A stretch of DNA of 5,340 bases, from assembly GCA_022576105.1 (NCBI GenBank), contig JACZRM010000140.1:1-5340 (forward strand), in the 5' to 3' direction. The notes under the pieces were generated by a model. It was not told the DNA's origin, ran no database searches, and saw nothing but the letters and a program-made list of their open reading frames with translations. Of the stretch, positions 1 to 4,955 are shown one piece after another; positions within the stretch are counted from its first letter, which is position 1; each line of letters starts with the position of its first letter. This DNA is from Chloroflexota bacterium. GTDB lineage: Bacteria > Chloroflexota > Dehalococcoidia > UBA3495. A program made the translations under genes and the position numbers.

Positions 1-5
1 ACCCC

Positions 6-27
6 CCCTGGCGCTTCGGTGCCTGGG
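6..27. other. Strong hairpin with TTCG tetraloop at the left edge
   Basis: Bases 10-14 (GGCGC) pair with 19-23 (GTGCC, one G-T wobble) around a TTCG loop closed by C-G, the very stable cUUCGg type. After a T-T mismatch, CCC (6-8) pairs with GGG (25-27). A second small hairpin follows at 36-47 (CGCC, ATAA, GGCG). There is no T-tract, so it does not look like an intrinsic terminator. It could be the 3' part of a structured RNA or of a transcript that begins left of the window. Its identity is not recognised. Confidence 0.4.
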
Positions 28-78
28 AGCGAGTACGCCATAAGGCGGTCATCGCATTTAAAGGGCAATCGTACCGCA

Positions 79-741
79 ATGGGCACATATGTCTATATTG
101 ATGGGTTTAACCTTTACCACGGAGCGGTCAAACGTACACAGTACAAATGGTTAAATATCTCCCAGGTATGCCAAAAACTTTTACCGGGTAAGACCATTGA
201 CCTAATACGGTATTTCACGGCGCGGATCATCACATTCGATCATGATCTTCAAGCACCCTCTCGTCAGGACGTGTACCTCCGTGCTCTTAGAACATTGTCA
301 AACGTAGAAATTCACGATGAAGGTTGGTTCGCCTCACGTCCTGGCTTACTCCCCCAATATCCGTTAGCTTACAGACCGGAAGGCCAGAGCCCTCCACCTA
401 GGCCACCCCAATTGGTCCAAGTCCTCAGGACAGAAGAGAAGAGGACTGACGTTGATATCGCCACCCATCTTTTGCTAGATTGCTTTAACAACCGGTTTGA
501 TGAAGCGGTGGTTATATCGAATGATGGAGACCTAGCATCACCTATTCAGACAGTCCGGGACGAATTCGGCATACGGATCGTCGTCATAAATCCTCACCAC
601 AAATCAAGGATAAGCCGTAGTCTTATCAAAGCCTCCAGTCATAGTCTTCGAAGCATCAATCGAAGCGTACTCGCCACCTCACAATTCCCCACTACGCTGA
701 CCGATATCAAAGGGCAATTCACCAAGCCACCATCCTGGTAG
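79..741 (+). CDS. NYN-domain protein (LabA/DUF88-like, PIN-fold putative ribonuclease)
   Basis: This predicted 220-residue protein is a single NYN domain, a PIN-like fold whose members are known or predicted metal-dependent ribonucleases. The N-terminal strand carries YIDGFNLYHG (Asp8, Asn11), the usual DGxN motif. In the middle is RTDVDIATHLL (Asp124, Asp126). Near the end of the core is VVISNDGDLASPI (Asp149, Asp151), followed by a strand (GIRIVVINP). These acidic residues match the expected metal-binding site. The ATG at 79 is chosen because the first strand of the fold starts at once; an in-frame GTG at 19 would add 20 residues with no family features. The nearest purine-rich site, AAGGG at 61-65, is 13 bases away and weak. 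The gene is more A/T-rich than its neighbours and uses codons such as ATA, CTA and TTA more freely, which suggests a different origin. It stands alone, with a 195-base gap after it. The RNA target is unknown; family assignment is firm, activity is inferred. Confidence 0.88.
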   Translation: MGTYVYIDGFNLYHGAVKRTQYKWLNISQVCQKLLPGKTIDLIRYFTARIITFDHDLQAPSRQDVYLRALRTLSNVEIHDEGWFASRPGLLPQYPLAYRPEGQSPPPRPPQLVQVLRTEEKRTDVDIATHLLLDCFNNRFDEAVVISNDGDLASPIQTVRDEFGIRIVVINPHHKSRISRSLIKASSHSLRSINRSVLATSQFPTTLTDIKGQFTKPPSW

Positions 742-799
742 GTATTCCCAGCCTCGAAATATTTCAAGCGCCGCCCCCATACCCTCCCCTTCGGCCCTT

Positions 800-808
800 T
801 GCTACAAT
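800..808 (+). promoter_or_regulatory. Extended -10 promoter upstream of the adenosyltransferase gene
   Basis: TG-C-TACAAT at 800-808 is an extended -10 element (TGnTATAAT consensus) with five of six -10 bases matched. No convincing -35 hexamer lies 16-18 bases upstream (the region is C-rich), as is common for extended -10 promoters. Transcription would begin near 814-816, giving a leader of about 120 bases before the GTG at 937. It is the best promoter candidate in the gap. Confidence 0.5.
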
Positions 809-936
809 TGGGCTCTTCCGGCAATCTGCCCTGCCATTTGTTTAATCGCGGGTTTAATCGGCAGTCTTGCCCGTCTCTGGCCGGAGCCGGTTGGCGTGGT
901 TAAGGTCGTCAAGTTAGGGCAAAAGGGAGCTAAATC
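809..936 (+). other. Leader region with paired small hairpins and a direct repeat
   Basis: This is the gap between the promoter and the adenosyltransferase start. It holds two similar mini-hairpins, GGCA-ATC-TGCC (820-830) and GGCA-GTCT-TGCC (860-871), and between them a direct repeat GTTTAATCG at 840-848 and 852-860, spaced 12 bases start to start (about one helical turn), which could be an operator. Bases 925-929 (GGGAG, 7 bases before the GTG) form the ribosome binding site that fixes the start at 937. I looked for a cobalamin riboswitch because of the downstream gene and did not find a B12-box-like core. The regulatory role is speculative. Confidence 0.3.
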
Positions 937-1548
937 GTGAGCTCATCGTCCTCATCCTCATCGTCCTCATCGTCTTCATCGTCCTACCGCAAGCGGGTAT
1001 ACACCAAGTACGGCGACAAGGGTGAAACCAGCCTGCTCTACGGCGGGCGGGTGTCCAAGAATGACCTGCACACGGAGGCCTACGGCATCATCGACGAGGC
1101 TGTTTCGGCTATGGGCCTGGCCCGGGCTACCAGCGACGACCCTAAGGTAAAAGACGTGCTGCGGGACTTGCAGCGGGAGTTGTTTACCATCGCCGCCGAG
1201 CTGGCCACCGACCCGGACAAATACGAACTGTTCCAACAGCACTTCAAGCCGGTTACGCCAGAAATGGTGACCAATCTGGAGACTATAATCGACTCCCTGG
1301 AAGAGGAGTTCCAAATGCCCCAGGTATTCGTGCTGCCTGGGGGTTCCCCAGCGTCATCGGCCATTGACATTGGCCGCACCATCATCCGCACTGCCGAGCG
1401 GCGGGTAGTGGCGGTATGGGAAGCCGGGCAGTTGACCAACGAATTGATCCTGGCCTACCTGAACCGGCTGGGCGACTTGCTCTTCGTGCTGGCCCGCTAC
1501 CAGGACCGGGAGCTGCCCATTGAACGCGCCACCGGAGACATCAGCTAG
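937..1548 (+). CDS. pduO: Cob(I)alamin adenosyltransferase, PduO type, with N-terminal poly-serine
   Basis: This cytosolic enzyme transfers the 5'-deoxyadenosyl group of ATP to cob(I)alamin, making adenosylcobalamin, the coenzyme form of B12 (PduO/MMAB family, unrelated to the CobA/BtuR type). The 203 residues contain the family signatures in order: YTKYGDKGETSLLYGG (residues 22-37, N-terminal ATP-binding loop), YGIIDEAVSAMGLA, FVLPGG (131-136), RTIIRTAERR (147-156, with the expected Arg and Glu) and YLNRLGDLLFVLAR (174-187). Length fits after subtracting the extra N-terminus. The GTG start is set by GGGAG seven bases upstream; no later start would retain the ATP loop. Residues 2-16 are 15 serines in a row, absent from typical family members and probably disordered. 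The gene follows an extended -10 promoter and is probably transcribed alone or with the his genes. No B12 synthesis or B12-dependent gene is visible nearby. Function is confident; the role of the serine tract is unknown. Confidence 0.93.
   Translation: MSSSSSSSSSSSSSSSYRKRVYTKYGDKGETSLLYGGRVSKNDLHTEAYGIIDEAVSAMGLARATSDDPKVKDVLRDLQRELFTIAAELATDPDKYELFQQHFKPVTPEMVTNLETIIDSLEEEFQMPQVFVLPGGSPASSAIDIGRTIIRTAERRVVAVWEAGQLTNELILAYLNRLGDLLFVLARYQDRELPIERATGDIS
940..984 (+). repeat. In-frame 9-base microsatellite encoding 15 serines
   Basis: After an initial AGC, the tract is built from TCATCGTCC units: four near-copies plus one shortened TCATCC unit, with a single T for C change. All codons are TCN serines, so gain or loss of 3 or 9 bases changes tract length without shifting the frame. 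Mixed codons in a regular order point to slippage of a 9-base unit rather than selection for single serine codons. Confidence 0.9.
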
Positions 1549-1576
1549 GCGCGGTTTCAAACCACTAACTTTCATT

Positions 1577-1691
1577 GAATTCCACCTGTGAATTCCACCT
1601 GTGAATTCCACCTGTGAATTCCACCTGTGAATTCCACCTGTGAATTCCACCTGTGAATTCCACCTGTAAATTCCACCTGAATTTCACCCAA
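1577..1691. repeat. Tandem repeat of a 13-base unit, 7 identical copies plus degenerate ends
   Basis: The unit GAATTCCACCTGT occurs seven times without a mismatch (1577-1667). It is followed by a copy with changed ends (from 1668, A for G at its first base) and a decayed copy GAATTTCACCC (from 1679). Each perfect unit contains the palindrome GAATTC, so any two copies can pair in RNA. The array lies wholly between the adenosyltransferase stop and the hisH start, ending about 26 bases before that start. Period 13 is not a multiple of three, and the reverse-strand reading frames through it yield a repeating 13-residue peptide that is an artefact. There are no unique spacers, so it is not a CRISPR array. 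Perfect identity of the copies implies recent expansion. Confidence 0.95.
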
Positions 1692-1716
1692 TCAAAATCG
1701 CCAAAGGCCGCTTGAC

Positions 1717-2382
1717 TTGAACAACTCCCTGAAAATAGTGGTAATCGACTATGGGTCGGGCAACCTGCGCAGCGTGGCCAAGGCGCTGGAGACCCACGGC
1801 GTTTCCCCATGCGTCACCAGCGAGCCATCCCAGCTAAACGATGCGGATGGGGTAATTTTGCCGGGGGTAGGCTCCGGCCCGGCGGCGATGGATGCCCTGC
1901 GGGCGCGGGGATTGGTGGAGCCTCTCAAGTCCTACCTGGCATCGGGGAAGCCTTTTCTGGGCGTTTGTCTGGGGTTGCAAGTGTTGCTGGACCACACTGA
2001 AGAAGGTGACGCAGCCTGTCTTGGGATTGTGCCGGGCAAAGTCAGAAAGCTGCCCATTGAAAAGCTTCCCGCCGGACAGAAAGTGCCCCACATGGGTTGG
2101 AACAGTGTCGAGTTCACCAAATCCCACCCGATTCTGAAGGACATTCCTCAGGGCAGCTACTTCTACTTCGTGCACAGCTATTACGCCGATCCCACCGATG
2201 CCGACGCGGTGGCCGGAATCACCGAATACGGCGTTTCCTTCTGCAGTGTTTACGCCCGGGGAAACCTGGTTGCCACTCAATTCCACCCGGAGAAGAGCGG
2301 CAGCACGGGCCTCAAGATTTACCGTAATTTCGTTTCCCTGGCCGCCGAACACAAACTAAAGCCAGCAGTAAATTCAGCCTAG
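1717..2382 (+). CDS. hisH: Imidazole glycerol phosphate synthase, glutamine amidotransferase subunit HisH
   Basis: HisH hydrolyses glutamine and channels the ammonia to HisF, which closes the imidazole ring to give imidazole glycerol phosphate and AICAR (histidine pathway). It is a class I glutamine amidotransferase of 221 residues, slightly longer than the usual near-200. Visible motifs: IDYGSGNLRSV (10-20), LPGVGSGPAAM, the nucleophile elbow GVCLGLQ with Cys84, PHMGWNSVEF typical of HisH, and TQFHPEKSG with His190 and Glu192, completing the Cys-His-Glu triad. The TTG at 1717 is taken as the start because AAAGG lies about ten bases upstream and a short lead-in precedes the first strand; GTG at 1738 is an alternative that would trim the first strand. 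The gene begins 26 bases after the 13-base tandem repeat and lies 58 bases before hisA. Its partner hisF is outside the window. Identification is secure; the start is less so. Confidence 0.95.
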   Translation: MNNSLKIVVIDYGSGNLRSVAKALETHGVSPCVTSEPSQLNDADGVILPGVGSGPAAMDALRARGLVEPLKSYLASGKPFLGVCLGLQVLLDHTEEGDAACLGIVPGKVRKLPIEKLPAGQKVPHMGWNSVEFTKSHPILKDIPQGSYFYFVHSYYADPTDADAVAGITEYGVSFCSVYARGNLVATQFHPEKSGSTGLKIYRNFVSLAAEHKLKPAVNSA

Positions 2383-2440
2383 TGCTGGGCTGAGCGCGGT
2401 ATCTGGCGCGTTTTACTCAAGCACGAGATTTACTTAAACA

Positions 2441-3166
2441 ATGGAAGTAATACCTTCGATTGACCTCAAATCCGGCCGTTGCGTCCGCCTCTATCAGGGT
2501 GACTACCAGCAGGAAACAGTCTACTCGGAAGATCCCATCTCCGTTGCCTCCACCTGGCAAGAGCAGGGCGCTTCCCGACTCCACCTGGTTGACCTGGACG
2601 GGGCCGCCCAGGGAAATCCAGCCAATCTAGAGATTATCTCGGCCATCGTGAGCCGGTTGACCATTCCGGTACAGGTGGGAGGCGGCATTCGAGAACTGGC
2701 CACTGCCGAAAAACTATTTTCGTTGGGAGTAGACCGGGTGGTCATCGGCACTGCCGCAGTAGAAAATCCCAGGCTGGTCCAAGAGTTGTGCCAACGGCAC
2801 GGAGTACAGCGGGTGGTGGTGGCGCTGGATGCCAGAGACGGTCAAATAGCCATCAAGGGTTGGACTGAAGAAACCTCGGTCAGCGTCCTGGAACTGGCCA
2901 ACGATATGGCTCAACTGGGCGTGTGCCGGCTGCTGTACACCGACATTGCTCGGGATGGCACCCTTACCGAGCCCAACTTTGCCGCCAACCGAAATCTGGT
3001 AGAAAATACGGGATTGGCGGTGCAGGCCTCCGGGGGGATCGCATCCCTGGATCACATTAACCGCCTGTCCCAGACCGGGGTTGAAGGAGTGATCCTGGGA
3101 CGGGCGCTGTATACCGGAGACATAAAATTAGCCGAGGCGATCGCCACGGCGTCCAACCCAACCTAA
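2441..3166 (+). CDS. hisA: ProFAR isomerase HisA
   Basis: HisA converts ProFAR to PRFAR (an Amadori rearrangement), supplying the substrate that HisF-HisH then uses. The 241-residue length is typical of this (beta-alpha)8 barrel. The N-terminal strand EVIPSIDLKSGRCVRLYQGD carries the catalytic Asp8. The other expected features are HLVDLDGA, the first phosphate-binding segment VQVGGGIRE, VVIGTAAVENP, VVALDARDG with the second catalytic Asp130, LLYTDIARDGT with Thr167, and the second phosphate site VQASGGIAS followed by GVILGRALYTG. DARDGQIAIKGW and TDIARDGT distinguish it from HisF. The ATG at 2441 is the only sensible start, though no strong ribosome binding site precedes it. It follows hisH by 58 bases on the same strand, probably as one unit, and converges with the GNAT gene, leaving 32 bases without a visible terminator. 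Confidence 0.96.
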   Translation: MEVIPSIDLKSGRCVRLYQGDYQQETVYSEDPISVASTWQEQGASRLHLVDLDGAAQGNPANLEIISAIVSRLTIPVQVGGGIRELATAEKLFSLGVDRVVIGTAAVENPRLVQELCQRHGVQRVVVALDARDGQIAIKGWTEETSVSVLELANDMAQLGVCRLLYTDIARDGTLTEPNFAANRNLVENTGLAVQASGGIASLDHINRLSQTGVEGVILGRALYTGDIKLAEAIATASNPT

Positions 3167-3198
3167 AAGTCACGGATAAATTAGTTTAGCAGCACTGC

Positions 3199-3906
3199 CT
3201 AGCCGTCGGTCACCGAAGAACTGGGGCTGGCCACCGGCGGAGCATCCTCGCGGTGAATTGGCTCGCCGCCCTTCTGGTGCAAGTAATCCCAGCGAGCAGC
3301 AAGGCACTGCTCAGCGTTCTGGAACCAATCGTCCCGCAAGACTTCCATCAGCAGAAAGTCCTGACCCATTCGGCGGACTTCCCGTACCAGATTGAAGCCG
3401 CATTTGCTAAAGCATTTCTGCGCCCGGTCATTCCATTGCAGGGTGTGCAGATACACTCGCTTTAGATTCCTCTCGGTAAACATATAGTCCAGTAAAGTCA
3501 CTACGGCGTCGTAACCGTAGGCGCCGCTCCAGTAGTCCCGGTCACCGATGACGATGCCCAGCTCGGCCTCCCGGTTGATGCTGTCCAGGTCATAGTACAT
3601 ACAATTGCCGATGAACTTTCCCATGCAATTTCCGTCGGATTCTCTGTCGGAATTGCCGCTGGACTTATCATCGGATTTTCCGTCGGATTTTTCGTCGGAA
3701 ACGTCGATGCCGAAGTGGTGCGAGCCGGGGGTGGGATAGCGCAACTGGTCCTGAAAAATCTTCACGTACCGGTCATAGTTCATGGTCAACGGATAGGCGG
3801 CGTCCAGTCGGGCCAACTCGTGGTCGCTGCGCCAAATGTAGTCCTGTTCCGCGTCTGACACGCGCTTGTCCCTGAGGAGTACTCGGGCGCCCTGCAGCTC
3901 CACCAT
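3199..3906 (-). CDS. GNAT N-acetyltransferase, RimJ/RimL-like, with a repeat insertion
   Basis: This is an acetyl-CoA-dependent acetyltransferase of the RimJ/RimL-type GNAT branch (protein N-terminus, small amine or antibiotic acetylation; substrate unknown). Of 235 residues, the start VELQGARVLLRD is the usual first strand. ELGIVIGDRDYWSGAYGYDAV (from 115) holds the acetyl-CoA loop, matching the common YWGKGYGTEA pattern. NLKRVYLHTLQWNDRAQKCF (147-166), with Asn159, and the following CGF form the C-terminal core. Between strands, residues 70-93 are six four-residue repeats (mostly Ser-Asp-x-Lys/Asn) that the family lacks. The C-terminal 20 or so residues are Pro/Ser-rich and probably disordered. 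The ATG directly follows the TAG of the NUDIX gene (no bases between), with AGGA about 11 bases upstream, so translation is likely coupled. It is probably transcribed from the promoter at 4503-4531. Fold assignment is good; substrate is not assignable. Confidence 0.86.
   Translation of the reverse strand: MVELQGARVLLRDKRVSDAEQDYIWRSDHELARLDAAYPLTMNYDRYVKIFQDQLRYPTPGSHHFGIDVSDEKSDGKSDDKSSGNSDRESDGNCMGKFIGNCMYYDLDSINREAELGIVIGDRDYWSGAYGYDAVVTLLDYMFTERNLKRVYLHTLQWNDRAQKCFSKCGFNLVREVRRMGQDFLLMEVLRDDWFQNAEQCLAARWDYLHQKGGEPIHREDAPPVASPSSSVTDG
3628..3699 (-). repeat. In-frame 12-base tandem repeat inside the GNAT gene
   Basis: Six imperfect copies of a 12-base unit (on the coding strand close to TCC GAC GGA AAA) encode six Ser-Asp-x-Lys/Asn/Glu tetrapeptides, residues 70-93. 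The 12-base rhythm continues weakly into the next codons, where Gly-Asn-Cys-Met appears at 92-95 and again at 100-103, 24 bases apart. This suggests the array grew from the native Asp-Gly-Lys-Phe-Ile-Gly-Asn turn. The copies differ at several positions, so it looks older than the 13-base array before hisH. Confidence 0.85.
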
Positions 3907-4404
3907 CTATTGGTCGTTCCTACGCTGGGAGATCAACTCCAACGCGTTCCGCAAGACTGCCACTTCGTTGGCATATGCCATGGATTCCAAGGCTTCTTCC
4001 GAGGTAAACCACTGGACCACATCAAACTCCGGGTCATGTTGGTCGGTGTTGCCCCCAGTAGGGGTCATCAAGTAGAAATGTACGGTCTTATGATAACGAA
4101 CATCGCTTTCCCGGTCGGCGAACCAGTAGTCAATGCTTCGGAGAGGCTCCTCAATCTGGACTTCCAACCCAGTCTCCTCCCGAACTTCCCGCAGAGCTGT
4201 TTGCTCCATGGTCTCTCCCGGATCAGGGGTGCCTTTGGCCAGGCTCCACCGGACCGGATTACCCCACCCACATAGGACTGTTTCGATTCCGCCACCAACG
4301 TTTCGGTACACCACCCCGCCCGCAGATACCGGCTCTTCAATTCGTGGTCTCTTTCCGCCTTTACCGCTGGGTCTGTGGTTGCGTGGGTTGCCGTCTCTGG
4401 CCAT
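3907..4404 (-). CDS. NUDIX hydrolase
   Basis: NUDIX enzymes hydrolyse nucleoside diphosphates linked to another group, using metal ions held by the Nudix box. The 165-residue product has a perfect box, G58-x5-E64-x7-R72-E73-V-R-E76-E77-T-G79-L80. It is preceded by RWSLAKG, which resembles the WSLPKG of the diadenosine polyphosphate and MutT-like groups, so a dinucleoside polyphosphate or oxidised nucleotide is a plausible but unproven substrate. An Arg/Lys/Gly-rich tail of about 22 residues precedes the first strand (EEPVSAGGVVYR). The ATG at 4404 is chosen because GGAG lies about 12 bases upstream and the ATG overlaps the stop of the MoaD-like frame as TAATG. A TTG at 4449 would add 15 residues but has no ribosome binding site. 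Its TAG abuts the GNAT ATG. A near-consensus promoter lies about 100 bases upstream of the chosen start. Confidence 0.9.
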   Translation of the reverse strand: MARDGNPRNHRPSGKGGKRPRIEEPVSAGGVVYRNVGGGIETVLCGWGNPVRWSLAKGTPDPGETMEQTALREVREETGLEVQIEEPLRSIDYWFADRESDVRYHKTVHFYLMTPTGGNTDQHDPEFDVVQWFTSEEALESMAYANEVAVLRNALELISQRRNDQ

Positions 4405-4832
4405 TAAGTTGCGCTGCTCCGGCACCCAGTTGGTGGAATGGCATGCCAATACATAAAATAGCTTGCTGCTGAATTGGGGGCTGCTTCGACTAAACTAGGA
4501 ATATTGTAAGTGCCTGGATTGGGGCAGTCAATGTCGTTTTGTAGCTGAGCGGACCCGACCCTCAGGGACATTCCTCCGGCGATGGCGGGTACAAAGTGGA
4601 CTTCACTGCCGGCTTCTACCTTTTCCATCAACCCCAAGCGGGCGATTTCTCCGTTAATGGACACGGCTAAATTGCTCCTGATTTGACCTTGGTCCACCAG
4701 CCTTTCCTTGATTCCTGGGAACGCCTCATCCAGCCGGTCGATGACTTGCCGGATATTGGAAGCCTCAACATCCACCTGTTTGACGCCACCGGTCAGCGCC
4801 AGGAGCATGGTTGGCACAAACACGGTTACCAT
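4404..4832 (-). CDS. MoaD/ThiS-family sulfur carrier with a 55-residue extension after the diglycine
   Basis: Residues 1-87 are a beta-grasp sulfur carrier: MVTVFVPTMLLALTGGVKQV start, RQVIDRLDEAFPGIKERLVD helix, NLAVSINGEI strand, and SEVHFVPAIAGG ending in Gly86-Gly87. In MoaD and ThiS this diglycine is the extreme C-terminus; it is adenylylated and thiocarboxylated to deliver sulfur for molybdopterin or thiamin synthesis. Here the frame stays open for 55 more residues (Met88-Thr142), with no recognised domain and two cysteines (103, 137). Either the tail is cleaved (as in GG-x carriers processed by JAMM-type peptidases), or the carrier is not a classical one, or a mutation or sequencing error removed the stop. 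GGGAAGG six bases before the ATG is a strong ribosome binding site. The neighbouring molybdenum-hydroxylase subunit favours a MoaD role. The stop overlaps the NUDIX start by one base, and a promoter is embedded in the tail. Confidence 0.82.
   Translation of the reverse strand: MVTVFVPTMLLALTGGVKQVDVEASNIRQVIDRLDEAFPGIKERLVDQGQIRSNLAVSINGEIARLGLMEKVEAGSEVHFVPAIAGGMSLRVGSAQLQNDIDCPNPGTYNIPSLVEAAPNSAASYFMYWHAIPPTGCRSSAT
4503..4531 (-). promoter_or_regulatory. Near-consensus sigma70 promoter for the NUDIX-GNAT pair
   Basis: On the minus strand TTGACT (4531-4526) and TACAAT (4508-4503) are separated by exactly 17 bases, five of six matches at each hexamer. Transcription would start near 4495-4497, leaving about 90 bases of leader before the NUDIX ATG at 4404. 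The promoter lies within the reading frame of the MoaD C-terminal tail, which raises the question whether that tail is truly coding. It is the strongest promoter in the window by eye. Confidence 0.65.
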
Positions 4833-4881
4833 TGGGGGCCTTCCCGGGAGGGCTTGAATTGCCAGGTGTTCTCAATACAGA

Positions 4882-4893
4882 GCTTCATGAAGC
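4882..4893. promoter_or_regulatory. Perfect 12-base dyad upstream of the MoaD-like gene (possible operator)
   Basis: GCTTCATGAAGC is a perfect palindrome 49 bases before the ATG at 4832. On the minus strand a weak promoter candidate surrounds it (TTGGTA at 4904-4899 as -35, with a poor -10 at 4881-4876 or 4879-4874), which would place the dyad in the spacer, a usual operator position. A 12-base palindrome can arise by chance, so this is tentative. Confidence 0.25.
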
Positions 4894-4920
4894 AATGATA
4901 CCAAATTAGAGACCATCGAC

Positions 4921-4955
4921 TATAAAAATAGGGGCGGTTTGCAAACCGCCCCTAT
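4921..4955 (-). terminator. Rho-independent terminator: perfect 28-base palindrome plus T-tract
   Basis: Bases 4928-4941 (ATAGGGGCGGTTTG) are the exact reverse complement of 4942-4955, giving a G/C-rich stem. On the minus strand it is followed by TATTTTTATA (4930-4921), a U-rich tract, so it would end transcripts coming from the CoxS-like gene before the MoaD-like gene. On the plus strand the stem is followed by TCCAATTG, with no T-run, so it is one-directional. The perfect symmetry also fits a dispersed palindromic repeat used as a terminator. Confidence 0.8.

Noticed and set aside
60..718. AAAGGGCAAT direct repeat flanking the NYN gene (60-69 and 709-718)
   Set aside because: Only ten bases match, the second copy lies inside the coding sequence, and there are no transposase, integrase or attachment-site features, so chance is the simpler explanation.
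809..936. Cobalamin riboswitch before the adenosyltransferase gene
   Set aside because: Position and gene make it plausible, but I see no B12-box-like conserved core and the leader is only about 120 bases, short for this riboswitch class.
976..1439. Minus-strand frames opposite the adenosyltransferase gene
   Set aside because: They are antisense shadows of a strongly coding gene with no family resemblance of their own. Similar shadows opposite hisH, hisA, NUDIX and GNAT were set aside for the same reason.
1550..1570. Terminator after the adenosyltransferase gene
   Set aside because: GGTT-TCA-AACC can pair, but the stem is four bases and the downstream sequence lacks a T-tract.
1577..1691. 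CRISPR array
   Set aside because: Units are only 13 bases and are directly contiguous, with no unique spacers and no cas genes.
1565..1810. Minus-strand frames through the 13-base array encoding a repeating Gly-Gly-Ile-His-Arg-Trp-Asn type peptide
   Set aside because: A 13-base unit without stops automatically gives a 13-residue periodic peptide in any open frame. The frames overlap real genes at both ends and have no domain or start signal.
2375..2425. Terminator between hisH and hisA (CAGCC/GGCTG and GCGC/GCGC repeats, then TTTT)
   Set aside because: Stems are four to five bases with poor symmetry, and the short distance suggests that the two genes are cotranscribed.
3167..3198. Bidirectional terminator between the converging hisA and GNAT genes
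   Set aside because: The 32 bases contain no G/C-rich inverted repeat with an adjacent T or A run.
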